Source: JAJISG01 sp964347345 | Lineage (GTDB): Archaea > Thermoplasmatota > Thermoplasmata > RBG-16-68-12 > JAJISG01 | Length of the DNA stretch: 29,311 bases | Reading direction: 5' to 3' | Assembly (NCBI GenBank): GCA_964347345.1 | Contig: CAYFYB010000021.1 | Location: 1-29,311 of the forward strand | Position numbers and translations under genes: made by a program | In this document: piece by piece, positions 20,982 to 28,908 of the stretch | Layout: each line of letters starts with the position of its first letter | Position numbering within the stretch: position 1 is the stretch's first letter | Notes under the pieces: model-generated | Database searches by the model: none | What the model was told of the DNA's origin: nothing | The model's input: the letters and a program-made list of their open reading frames with translations, nothing else

Positions 20982-23207
20982 ATGCCAGAGAGGGTCATTC
21001 TCAAAGTAGCAGAGGCCCCACAATCGGACGTCGGCCTCGGGAGGGCTCGCGTGGACACGAGGACAAGGATGGCTCTGGGCGTCGATGTGGGGGAGATAAT
21101 CGAGATTGTGGGGAAGAAGAGCACCGCCGCGAAGCTCTTCCGCACGATGCAGGAGGACGAGGGGAAGGGCATTGTCAGGGTCGACGGCCTTGTCCGCCGG
21201 AACCTGGGTGTCTCCATCGGAGACAAGGTAGAGGTGAAGAAGGGCGACGTACAGGCCGCCCAACGGGTCACCATCGCACCCATCATCAGCGAGGGACACA
21301 AGGTCAGCTTCGGACAGGGCATAGAGAACTTCGTGAAGAGAGGCCTCCTCAAGAGGCCCGTGGTAAAAGGAGACGTGGTAATAGTCCCGGGGATAGCCCT
21401 CATGGGAGGGGCCCTCCCCTTCATGGTCATCAGGACTGTCCCAAGGGGCATCGTCCAGATTGCAGAAGAATCTCTCATTGAGATGAAGGAGGAGCCCATC
21501 AAGGAGGGTGAGATTCTAACGCCCACCATCACCTACGAGGACATCGGGGGCCTCCATGAAGAGCTCATGAGGGTGAGGGAGATGATCGAGCTTCCTCTGA
21601 AGCACCCTGAGCTCTTCGAGCGGCTGGGCATCGACCCTCCGAAGGGCGTTCTTCTCTTCGGTCCCCCGGGGACGGGGAAGACCCTGATTGCGAAGGCCGT
21701 GGCCAACGAGGCAGGGGCCAATTTCTACTCCATTCAGGGTCCCGAGATCATGTCCAAGTACTACGGCCAGAGCGAGGAGAGGCTCCGGGAGAAGTTCGAG
21801 GAGGCCCAGAAGAACTCCCCCTCCGTCCTGTTCATCGACGAGTTGGACTCCATAGCCCCGAAGCGGGAGGAGGTCACGGGGGAGGTAGAGAGAAGGGTGG
21901 TAGCTCAGCTGCTGACCCTCATGGACGGCCTCAGCGGACGGGGCCAAGTTATCGTGATAGGAGCTACCAACCGGGAGGACGCCATCGATCCCGCCCTGAG
22001 GAGGCCCGGTCGCTTCGACAGGGAGATAGAGATTGGCGTTCCGGACAGGGATGGCAGGAAGGAGATCCTACAGATTCACACTCGAGGCATGCCCATTGAG
22101 GGAACAGATGAGGACAGAGACATGATCCTCACGAAGCTAGCCAATATCACCCACGGCTTCGTTGGAGCCGATCTGGCCGCCCTGGCAAGGGAGGCGGCCA
22201 TGAAGGCTCTCAGGAGGTATTTGCCCGAGATTGACCTGGATCAACCCATTCCCGCCCAGATCCTCGAGAAGATGAGGGTCATCAAGGAGGACTTCAAGGA
22301 GGCCCTCAAAGAGGTGGAGCCCAGCGCCCTCAGAGAGGTGCTGGTGGAGATCCCGAGGGTGGGATGGGAGGACGTTGGCGGCCTTGAGGACGTCAAGCGA
22401 CACCTCGTCGAGGCCGTGGAAATGCCCATCAAGAACCCCGAGTCCTTCAGGCGCATGGGCATTCGACCCCCTAGGGGAATCCTCCTCTATGGCCCGCCAG
22501 GTACGGGCAAAACCCTCCTGGCAAAGGCTGTGGCCACGGAGTCTGAGGCTAACTTCATCTCCATCAAGGGTCCGGAGGTCATGTCCAAGTGGGTGGGGGA
22601 GAGCGAGAAGGCCATACGGCAGATTTTCAAGAAGGCCAAGCAGGTGGCCCCATGCGTTGTCTTCCTGGACGAGATAGATGCCCTGACTCCCAGGAGGGGT
22701 GCCGTCACGGGTGACTCCGGCGTCAGTGAGCGCCTGGTGAACCAGCTCCTCACCTCTTTGGACGGCCTGGAGACCATGGAGGGGGTGGTGACCATCGGTG
22801 CCACCAACCGCCCCGACATGCTGGACCCAGCCCTCCTAAGGCCTGGCCGTTTCGACCGCCTCTTAATGATACCTGTTCCCGACGAAAAGGCCCGCCTGGA
22901 GATATTCAAGGTACACACGAGGCACATGCCCCTGGACACGGATGTGAACCTGGAGAAGCTGGCAGAGGATCTAGAGGGCTATGTAGGAGCCGACATCGAA
23001 GCCTTCTGTCGAGAGGCCGCCATGCACGCCCTCCGGGAGAACCGAGACGCCGTCCTGGTCCAGGGAGAGGACTTCGAGGCCGCGAAGAAGGTGGTCTTCC
23101 CCTCCGTTGACGAGGATACCATCAAGCTCTACGAGCAGATTGGCCAGGAGATCCAGAAGCGGGTTGTGAAGAAGCGCAGAGAAGAGGTACTGGGCTACTA
23201 CCGCTGA
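20982..23207 (+). CDS. cdc48: Cdc48/VCP-type AAA+ ATPase
   Basis: A 741-residue double-ring unfoldase (VAT in Thermoplasma). Residues 1 to about 180 form the N-domain (double-psi barrel plus barrel). D1 has Walker A GPPGTGKT at 227-234 and Walker B SVLFIDELDS, with the arginine-finger region RRPGRFDREIEIG. D2 has Walker A GPPGTGKT at 504-511 and Walker B VVFLDEIDA, followed by LRPGRFDRLLMI. It pulls proteins apart to feed the proteasome or to disassemble complexes. The protein ends in GYYR, an HbYX-like tail (aromatic-Tyr-any) of the kind that docks on the 20S proteasome. It has its own promoter and no Shine-Dalgarno. Confidence 0.97.
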   Translation: MPERVILKVAEAPQSDVGLGRARVDTRTRMALGVDVGEIIEIVGKKSTAAKLFRTMQEDEGKGIVRVDGLVRRNLGVSIGDKVEVKKGDVQAAQRVTIAPIISEGHKVSFGQGIENFVKRGLLKRPVVKGDVVIVPGIALMGGALPFMVIRTVPRGIVQIAEESLIEMKEEPIKEGEILTPTITYEDIGGLHEELMRVREMIELPLKHPELFERLGIDPPKGVLLFGPPGTGKTLIAKAVANEAGANFYSIQGPEIMSKYYGQSEERLREKFEEAQKNSPSVLFIDELDSIAPKREEVTGEVERRVVAQLLTLMDGLSGRGQVIVIGATNREDAIDPALRRPGRFDREIEIGVPDRDGRKEILQIHTRGMPIEGTDEDRDMILTKLANITHGFVGADLAALAREAAMKALRRYLPEIDLDQPIPAQILEKMRVIKEDFKEALKEVEPSALREVLVEIPRVGWEDVGGLEDVKRHLVEAVEMPIKNPESFRRMGIRPPRGILLYGPPGTGKTLLAKAVATESEANFISIKGPEVMSKWVGESEKAIRQIFKKAKQVAPCVVFLDEIDALTPRRGAVTGDSGVSERLVNQLLTSLDGLETMEGVVTIGATNRPDMLDPALLRPGRFDRLLMIPVPDEKARLEIFKVHTRHMPLDTDVNLEKLAEDLEGYVGADIEAFCREAAMHALRENRDAVLVQGEDFEAAKKVVFPSVDEDTIKLYEQIGQEIQKRVVKKRREEVLGYYR

Positions 23208-23244
23208 TCTTCCCGCTCCCTTCTCGGGCCATCCGAGGCAAACT

Positions 23245-23253
23245 AATATAAAT
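23245..23253 (+). promoter_or_regulatory. TATA box of the PRC-barrel gene
   Basis: AATATAAAT, centred about 39 bases before ATG 23288. It leaves a short leader carrying an AAGGTGAT ribosome binding site (about 23277-23284). Confidence 0.5.
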
Positions 23254-23287
23254 GTAAGTAGATACGGGGCCGTCAGAAGGTGATGGG

Positions 23288-23527
23288 ATGAAGAGGTTCG
23301 TTACGGAACTCACTGGCAAGACCGTCATGACCAATGACGGCCGAATCCTTGGCGTGATAGAGAACTTCGTGGTGGACACCAGGAGTGGACACGTGCAGGA
23401 CGTCCTGGTTGCCCCCTCTGAAGAGATAGACGTCAGGGCCTTCCGGGTGGACCCGCAGGGGAGGCTGCTTCTTCCCTTCCAGGGCATGAAGGCCATCCGG
23501 GACGTGGTGGTGATGGAACTAGGTTAG
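23288..23527 (+). CDS. PRC-barrel domain protein
   Basis: A 79-residue protein with the sequence pattern of the PRC barrel. It starts RFVTELTGKTVMTNDGRILGVIENFVVDTRSGHVQDVLV, then has a short turn, and ends RLLLPFQGMKAIRDVVVMEL. Small archaeal PRC-barrel proteins are widespread and often close to RNA-processing or cell-division genes (CdpB-type proteins of haloarchaea belong here). The function of this copy is not determined; a small adaptor that binds protein or RNA is the family expectation. It lies between cdc48 and nfeD and ends in TAG. Confidence 0.88.
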   Translation: MKRFVTELTGKTVMTNDGRILGVIENFVVDTRSGHVQDVLVAPSEEIDVRAFRVDPQGRLLLPFQGMKAIRDVVVMELG

Positions 23528-23579
23528 CTTCGCGCCGTCGATTTCTCATGGGAAGCGCAAGATAAAGATGAACAAAACT

Positions 23580-23586
23580 GATATAG
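23580..23586 (+). promoter_or_regulatory. TATA box of the NfeD-SPFH operon
   Basis: GATATAG, centred 26 bases before ATG 23609, the leaderless distance. Confidence 0.5.
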
Positions 23587-23608
23587 GGAATTGCCTTTAA
23601 GTTACTGA

Positions 23609-24100
23609 ATGGTTTCTTTCGACTTCGCCCTGGGGCTCAGTTTTGTCATCATAGGCATCGTCCTGCTCCTCATAGAGGCCTCCTCCCCTGGGTTCTTCAT
23701 AGCGGTCCCCGCCACCGTCCTCATAGTCCTAGGCCTTCTCGGGATGTACATTCCCAACTTCTACTTCTCCCCCTGGGCCCCCATAACCGCCATTGTGGTT
23801 GGTGCGCCACTGACCTACGTTACCCTCCTCCTATATCAGAAGCTGGCACCGCCTTCCCCTCCCACCACGACGGTGGGGGAGTCCCTCATCGGCAGGACAG
23901 GTGTTGTCGAGCGGGAGGTCGTTCCCGACTCCATCAAGGGAAAGGTCAACATCGACAACCAGACGTGGAGTGCCACCTCCGTTGACCCTATTCCGGCGGG
24001 TGCGAAGGTGAGGGTCGTGGCCAGCCGTGGGGTCCACGTGACCGTGGAGCCGGTCAAAGTCAAGAAGGAGGAGCCCAAGGAGACGAAGAAGGAGGAGTGA
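23609..24100 (+). CDS. NfeD-like membrane protein
   Basis: A 163-residue protein with three hydrophobic segments in the first 75 residues (SFVIIGIVLLLIEASSPGFF, AVPATVLIVLGLLGMYI, ITAIVVGAPLTYVTLLLY). Then comes a small beta domain from about 88 to 148 (GESLIGRTGVVEREVVPDSIKGKVNIDNQTWSA...GAKVRVV), the OB-fold of NfeD proteins. It lacks the ClpP-like protease part of long NfeD. It ends in a lysine/glutamate-rich tail. NfeD proteins are partners of SPFH proteins, and the SPFH gene follows after four bases, so the two form an operon and probably a membrane complex. Confidence 0.88.
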   Translation: MVSFDFALGLSFVIIGIVLLLIEASSPGFFIAVPATVLIVLGLLGMYIPNFYFSPWAPITAIVVGAPLTYVTLLLYQKLAPPSPPTTTVGESLIGRTGVVEREVVPDSIKGKVNIDNQTWSATSVDPIPAGAKVRVVASRGVHVTVEPVKVKKEEPKETKKEE

Positions 24101-24104
24101 TAAT

Positions 24105-25289
24105 ATGCGATCGGAATTGAAAGGATTGGGAGCGTGGACAGTGGCTCTGCCCGGAGCCCTTGTGCTGGGCATCACGGCGCAGCTACCCGCAGAGCTGATA
24201 ATCGCGCTGGCTCTACTGGTTCTGTTCACCGTCATAATCCTGTTTATGACGGCGGTGAAGATCATCCAGCCCTACGAGCAGGGCCTAGTCATCGTGCTGG
24301 GGAAGTTCAGGCGGGTGTTGAATCCAGGTTTCAACCTGGTGCCTCCTCTCATCTCCCAGGTCGTCAAGCTGGACCTTAGGACCCAGGTTCTGGACGTCCC
24401 GAGACAAGAGGTCATCACCAAAGACAACTCACCGACCAACGTGGATGCCATCATCTACATCAAGGTCGTCGACCCCGCCAAGTCCTATTTCGAAGTCACC
24501 AACTACAGGATGGCCACCATCGCCCTGGCCCAGACCACACTGAGGTCCACCATCGGCGACATGGAGCTGGACGAGATTCTCTACAACAGGGAGAGGATCA
24601 ACCTTAGGCTGAGGGATGTGCTGGACACCGCCACGGACGCCTGGGGTGTCCGGGTGGAGGCCGTGGAGATTCGGGAGGTGGACCCCGTCGGTCCAGTGAA
24701 GTCCGCCATGGAGGAGCAGACGGCGGCGGAGAGGCAGAGGAGGGCCGCCATCTTGAGGGCCGATGGTGAGAAGCGGTCCGCCATCCTGGTGGCGGAGGGT
24801 GACAAGAGGGCCCGAATCCTCCAGGCCGAGGGCGTCCGTCAGGCTAAGATCGTCGAAGCGGAGGGGGAGAGGCTAGCGACAATCCTCGAGTGGCAGGGAG
24901 AGGCCCAGAAGCTCCGCATCCTCTCCATGGGTGCCTCTGCCCTGGACACGAAGTCCATCGCCGTCCTGAGCATGGATACCCTGAAGAAGGTGGGCGAGGG
25001 CCAGGCCACGAAGATAATCTTCCCCTTCGAGATATCGCGAATGGTGGAGGGCATCGCCGGCTATCTTGGTGTTACCAAGGAGCTCCCAGAGAGGGAGATT
25101 GCTGGCTTCAAGGACCTAGAGAAGATGCTGGGCAAGGCCGACGACGTGCTGGGACCCATCCCTCGGCGGGACGACCTGACAAAGATGCTGAAGGCCGCTG
25201 AGGAGGAGGTATCCGTGGCCGGGACCACCACCCACAAGCAGGCCGAGGCCGTACTGAAGCGGGAAGAGAAAGAGGAGCCTAAATCATAA
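24105..25289 (+). CDS. SPFH/Band 7 (stomatin-like) membrane scaffold protein
   Basis: A 394-residue protein. An N-terminal hydrophobic anchor (about 10-50) is followed by the SPFH domain: IIQPYEQGLVIVLGKFRRVLNPGFNLVPP, then LDVPRQEVITKDNSPTNVDAIIYIKVVDP and GDMELDEILYNRERIN. A long Ala/Glu-rich helix (AAERQRRAAILRADGEKRSAILVAEGDKR...) forms the oligomerising coiled coil. Such proteins make cage-like membrane rings that control membrane proteases or microdomains. It has a longer charged tail than typical stomatins. GGAGG in the end of nfeD provides its ribosome binding site. The 3' end overlaps the convergent Lrp gene by 11 bases. Confidence 0.93.
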   Translation: MRSELKGLGAWTVALPGALVLGITAQLPAELIIALALLVLFTVIILFMTAVKIIQPYEQGLVIVLGKFRRVLNPGFNLVPPLISQVVKLDLRTQVLDVPRQEVITKDNSPTNVDAIIYIKVVDPAKSYFEVTNYRMATIALAQTTLRSTIGDMELDEILYNRERINLRLRDVLDTATDAWGVRVEAVEIREVDPVGPVKSAMEEQTAAERQRRAAILRADGEKRSAILVAEGDKRARILQAEGVRQAKIVEAEGERLATILEWQGEAQKLRILSMGASALDTKSIAVLSMDTLKKVGEGQATKIIFPFEISRMVEGIAGYLGVTKELPEREIAGFKDLEKMLGKADDVLGPIPRRDDLTKMLKAAEEEVSVAGTTTHKQAEAVLKREEKEEPKS

Positions 25290-25746
25290 CCCTCTTATCG
25301 TCCTTGACGGTGTTGAGGACGACCTGGGTGTATGTCCTTTCCACGTAGGGCTGGGCCAGGACGCCCTTGATGAAGGTGTCCAGCTCTGCCGTGTTCTGGA
25401 ACCGGGCCATGACGATGGAGTCCCACTCCCCGGTAACGTCGTACACCCCATAGACCCGGGGGTTCTCGGCCACCTTCCTCTGGACCTCCAGCAGCTTGCC
25501 CTTAGATATCCTCAGGCCTACAACCACGGGGAGGTCGAATCCCACCTTCCGCTGGTCAACGACAGCTACGTATCCCTCGATGACTCCCTCCCTCTCAAGG
25601 CGTTTCACCCTTGCGGATATCGTGCCTGTGGAGACCCCCAGCTACCTCGCCATGTCCCTGTAGCTCTTCCGGGCGTCCTGGTTGAGGTGCCTGACAATTT
25701 GTAGATCCAGCTCGTCTAAGGGAACCTCTCCTTCCCTCACGGCCAT
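25279..25746 (-). pseudogene. Lrp/AsnC family regulator interrupted by an in-frame TAG
   Basis: From ATG 25746 the frame encodes 155 codons of an otherwise normal Lrp/AsnC protein. The N-terminal helix-turn-helix starts LDELDLQIVRHLNQDARKSYRDMAR, then codon 35 (25642-25644) is TAG, and the frame continues LGVSTGTISARVKRLEREGVIEGYVAVV, the recognition helix and wing. The C-terminal RAM domain is intact and binds effector or mediates the octamer. In relatives the interrupted position is usually Glu, Lys or Arg (as in AKELGVS). A single change from GAG, AAG or CAG would explain it. GTG 25608 could give a headless protein without DNA binding. The gene's own stop is also TAG, and TAG ends several neighbours, so general reassignment is unlikely. 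Nonsense mutation or sequencing error is most likely. Confidence 0.8.
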
Positions 25747-25791
25747 GGGGCCGCCAGTGAGCCCGTAACCTTAACCTTTCTGGGCGTGAGT

Positions 25792-26658
25792 TCAGTACTG
25801 ACCCAACTCCCGGGCCATCTTCCTGAGACGCTCCACCCGCTTCTCGATGGGGGGATGGGTGGAGAAGAGCCCCGTCAGCACCGAGGCCCTGAAGGGATTC
25901 ACGATGAAGAGGGAGGAACTGGCAGGATTCCCCGCCTCTATGGGTCTCCGCCTGTTGGACCTTTCGAGCTTCTCCAAGGCCCCTGCCAGGGCCAGAGGCC
26001 GACCTACTGTCCTGGCACCGATGGAGTCAGCCTTGTACTCGCGGCTCCTCGATACGGCCAGCTGGACGAGGAGGGCTGCGAGGGGAGCCGTGATGGCCAC
26101 GATGAGTAGGATGATGAAGTTGCCCTGTCCACGGCGGCCAAAGAGGGCGCCGTATAGCCCGAATCGAGCCATGAAGGCAATGGCCCCGGCCAGAGTGGCG
26201 GCCACCGACATCACAAGGATGTCCCTGTTCTTTATGTGGGCCATCTCGTGAGCGATGACTCCTTCCAGCTCTTGCTCGGAGAGGATGTTCATGATGCCCT
26301 GGGTCACGGCGACAACGGCCCTGGACTTGTTCCGTCCCGTAGCGAAGGCGTTGGGTGTCATGGACGGAATCAGGGCTACCTTGGGCATGGGGAGATCCGC
26401 CAGGGAGGCCACTCTTCGAACGATTCGAAAGAGCCCGGGGGCGTCCTTCTCATCGACGACCTTCGCCCGGTAGGACCACAGGACAATGCGATCACTCATG
26501 AAGTAGCTGATGACGTTCATCGCCGCCGCCAACGCGAGGAAGACCACTGCTCCCAGGAACCAATCCTGGAAGAAGTATCCGCCAACCGCCCAACCCACGG
26601 CGGTGAAGAGCACGATCATCAGGACGAAGAGTCCCGCGGTCCGAATAGCAGCACCCAT
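25792..26658 (-). CDS. htpX: HtpX-like M48 membrane metalloprotease
   Basis: A 288-residue membrane protease. Two hydrophobic segments lie at the N-terminus (about 8-30 and 34-54). The zinc motif HEMAH is at 137-141 (His137, Glu138, His141) and the third ligand Glu207 lies in SREYKADSIGA. Two further hydrophobic segments flank the region between them. HtpX cleaves misfolded membrane proteins on the cytoplasmic side. The N-terminal SMTPNAFATGRN segment is the usual M48 strand. ATG 26658 has a TATA-like box about 27 bases upstream. It lies 45 bases before the Lrp gene on the same strand. Confidence 0.95.
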   Translation of the reverse strand: MGAAIRTAGLFVLMIVLFTAVGWAVGGYFFQDWFLGAVVFLALAAAMNVISYFMSDRIVLWSYRAKVVDEKDAPGLFRIVRRVASLADLPMPKVALIPSMTPNAFATGRNKSRAVVAVTQGIMNILSEQELEGVIAHEMAHIKNRDILVMSVAATLAGAIAFMARFGLYGALFGRRGQGNFIILLIVAITAPLAALLVQLAVSRSREYKADSIGARTVGRPLALAGALEKLERSNRRRPIEAGNPASSSLFIVNPFRASVLTGLFSTHPPIEKRVERLRKMARELGQY

Positions 26659-26681
26659 TGCCTCAAACTACTCAACCCCTT

Positions 26682-26689
26682 GATATGAA
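26682..26689 (-). promoter_or_regulatory. TATA box of htpX
   Basis: TTCATATC on the minus strand, centred about 27 bases before ATG 26658, the leaderless distance. Confidence 0.45.
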
Positions 26690-26729
26690 TCTTACCCTGT
26701 CCCCCCGGAAAGGCAACCGGCAGGCCTGA

Positions 26730-28598
26730 CTACCCAGCCATCTCCTCCAAGGCGATCCCTTTGACCTTGACCACCTCGAAGCTTCCCGAGGGGAGAAGCC
26801 TCTGAATCTCATCCGGAGGGACTCGAAAGGAATCGGATAGTCGCTGGACAAGCTGGCGGTGTCCTATTCTGCCGCCCGGATGCAGGATCACATACACCTC
26901 AGAGTGAGCCTCCAGAGCACCCGGGTCGGAGGCGATTATCCGTTTCGTTCCCTCATATTCGACCTCTCCGATGCCGAGTTCCAGCCCAAGTCTGTGGATG
27001 TAGTTCCGCTTCCCTCGGACGACAAAAGAGCCAGTCCGTAGATACTCGCCGCTCTCGGCCGTCTTGCTCACTTGCTCAGGCGTCACCCAGTAGGCGCTGC
27101 TGGAGCCCAGGCCCAATTGCCAGGCTTTAGAGAAGACTAATGCGAAACGGCAAGCTTCCTCGAGGTCTACGTCTCCCGCCTCCGATCCTCTCTTGAGAAT
27201 GACGCTGGAAGCTCCGGGCAGGTCAGCGTGGATGTACCGGTCTCCCGCTTCCAGATGCTTCTTCACCAGCTTCTCGTTGGATCGAGCGTCGCGACCTCCT
27301 AGGATGAGGAACCCGTTTCGAGAGAGGCTCCAGCGGTAAGCATCAAACCAGAATTTCTTGGAGGGCTTGTAGGAAGGTCTAACCTCTTTCTCCCTCTTGC
27401 CGGCCGACTGGACTCTCTTGAGTTCCCGCCTGCTCTCCTCCAGGGCCCGCTCTACCTTCTTCATCCGGTCGAGCAAGGTCTTCTTCTTCTCGTAGAAGTG
27501 CCTGGCATTCTCGTCCACTCCCAGGTCATACTCCAGATTCTCCTCCCAGTCCCCCACAGCGAGCCGCAGGACGCCGCTCTCAGGGTCGACCCCTTCCCGA
27601 AGCCCCCCCTCCCTGGCCATCCTGAGGAGCTTGTCCACCTCCTGGTAGTGGGCATACAGGTAGTCGGCCACCCTCCCCGCGGTCATAACCTCTTCGTTGA
27701 GTTCTTTGAGGACTTCCTCCTGTTTCCTTATCCTCCTCTCCACCCTCTCCACGTCCTCATCCCTTGGTGGTTCCTCACGGGCGGACTTCACGTACTCCTC
27801 GAGGGCCGCACTCATTCTCTCGAACTCCTTCGTTTGAAGGCCTTCGTAACTCCTCAAGGGAAAGGGTATCACGTCGATCGGGCCTTCTTCGAAAACGACC
27901 ACCGGAGCAGGTTCCTTCATGGCATCAAAGAGCCCTTGGAGTTCCTCGTAGATGGCCACGATTTGCTCTTCCCCTAGGTGCCCTACCGTCACATCCTTCT
28001 GGATCCCGGCCCTGAGGCAAAGCTCCTCGGCGTAGATTCCTCCCAGGTTAAGGCCAGAGGCTAGTGTCCTCACTACCGCCCCCTTCCTGCTCTGTAGGAC
28101 CTCTCTGAAGCCCTCGAGGTCCAGCTGGAGGGGGTTCACACCTTCAGGCGGGAAGATGTATGGCTGCCCCCGCTTGATCTCCCTAGCCTTCCACTTACCT
28201 GGTCGAAGGACGTGAATGATCTCGTCTTCGCGGAGCAGGATAAGGTTACCCTTCCCGAACATCTCTAGAATTAGGGTGTACTGGGCCTCTTTTTCGAATT
28301 CTAGGAGGAGGATTCGATCGAAACCCCTCTGGCGAACCTCCTTGAGGACGGCATTGCCAAGGGCCTTTCGAAGGGTCTGAACGAAGGCGGGGGGCTCGCT
28401 GGGCTTGTCGAAACCCTCACCCAGAAATATCCACTTCCCCGGTTCGATGAAGACCTCCCGCTTGCCCTCCCTGGGGATGTTTAGCCTAAGAATGAAGGAG
28501 GAGTCTGTCTGATAGACCTTGTCTAGGTAAGCCCCTTGAAGCTCGGAGAGCTCTCCGAGGAGGACTCGAAGGTCAAAGCTGGTGACACCTTCCTTCAT
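26730..28598 (-). CDS. NFACT protein (archaeal Rqc2/Tae2-like)
   Basis: A 622-residue protein of the Rqc2/NEMF/FbpA family. The N-terminal NFACT-N domain is recognisable from MKEGVTSFDLRVLLGELSELQGAYLDKVYQ and the later ILEMFGKGNLILL. A helix-hairpin-helix part follows, then a long coiled coil (about 265-405) with a central break. The NFACT-R domain starts near residue 409 (YKPSKKFWFDAYRWSLSRNGFLILGGRDARSNEKLVKKH) and includes RYIHADLPGASSVILK. These proteins bind the 60S/50S peptidyl-tRNA complex of stalled ribosomes and in bacteria and eukaryotes add C-terminal tails. It starts at ATG 28598. It has its own TATA-like box at 28621-28630 (CCTTAAGTAA on the minus strand). Confidence 0.93.
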   Translation of the reverse strand: MKEGVTSFDLRVLLGELSELQGAYLDKVYQTDSSFILRLNIPREGKREVFIEPGKWIFLGEGFDKPSEPPAFVQTLRKALGNAVLKEVRQRGFDRILLLEFEKEAQYTLILEMFGKGNLILLREDEIIHVLRPGKWKAREIKRGQPYIFPPEGVNPLQLDLEGFREVLQSRKGAVVRTLASGLNLGGIYAEELCLRAGIQKDVTVGHLGEEQIVAIYEELQGLFDAMKEPAPVVVFEEGPIDVIPFPLRSYEGLQTKEFERMSAALEEYVKSAREEPPRDEDVERVERRIRKQEEVLKELNEEVMTAGRVADYLYAHYQEVDKLLRMAREGGLREGVDPESGVLRLAVGDWEENLEYDLGVDENARHFYEKKKTLLDRMKKVERALEESRRELKRVQSAGKREKEVRPSYKPSKKFWFDAYRWSLSRNGFLILGGRDARSNEKLVKKHLEAGDRYIHADLPGASSVILKRGSEAGDVDLEEACRFALVFSKAWQLGLGSSSAYWVTPEQVSKTAESGEYLRTGSFVVRGKRNYIHRLGLELGIGEVEYEGTKRIIASDPGALEAHSEVYVILHPGGRIGHRQLVQRLSDSFRVPPDEIQRLLPSGSFEVVKVKGIALEEMAG

Positions 28599-28656
28599 GA
28601 GTTCTAGAAGGCGAAGGGGGTTACTTAAGGATGCTCAGTCACCCTCGTCTCGACAA

Positions 28657-28665
28657 AGATATAAG
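28657..28665 (+). promoter_or_regulatory. TATA box of tRNA-Thr
   Basis: AGATATAAG, centred about 34 bases before the tRNA 5' end, leaving a short trimmed leader. It lies between divergent NFACT and the tRNA. Confidence 0.5.
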
Positions 28666-28694
28666 CGGCGACCCTGATTGCTGAAGGAGCAGAG

Positions 28695-28819
28695 GCCGTT
28701 GTGGCTCAGCAGGTAGAGCGACGCCTTGGTAAGGCGAGAGGGAGAATGTCATGTTGTTTAGACGTAGCCCCTCTCCCCCAGGAAGGCGTAGGCCGGGGGT
28801 TCGAATCCCCCCAACGGCT
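28695..28819 (+). tRNA. tRNA-Thr (anticodon GGT) with a 52-base intron
   Basis: Acceptor GCCGTTG/CAACGGC, D-arm GCTC/GAGC, anticodon stem ACGCC/GGCGT, anticodon GGT at 28728-28730, T-arm GGGGG-TTCGAAT-CCCCC, discriminator T. The intron is 28732-28783 at the canonical 37/38 position. The BHB motif is complete: central helix TTGG with CCAG, three-base bulges TAA and GAA, cut after the second base in each, and an inner helix GAGAGGG/CCCTCTC. CCA is not encoded. The bases AAGGCG occur at both ends of the intron. Confidence 0.95.
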
Positions 28820-28908
28820 TCCTCTCTCGGCTTAGAGTCTGGGAACCAAGCCCACAGACCTAGGGCTTCCCTTGCAGGATGGACATCATGGGAATGAGAG
28901 AGCTATAT

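Noticed and set aside
25642..25644. Pyrrolysine as the normal meaning of TAG in this genome
   Set aside because: Many genes here end in TAG without a second stop close by, while organisms that use pyrrolysine usually avoid TAG. Kept only as a minor possibility in the finding.
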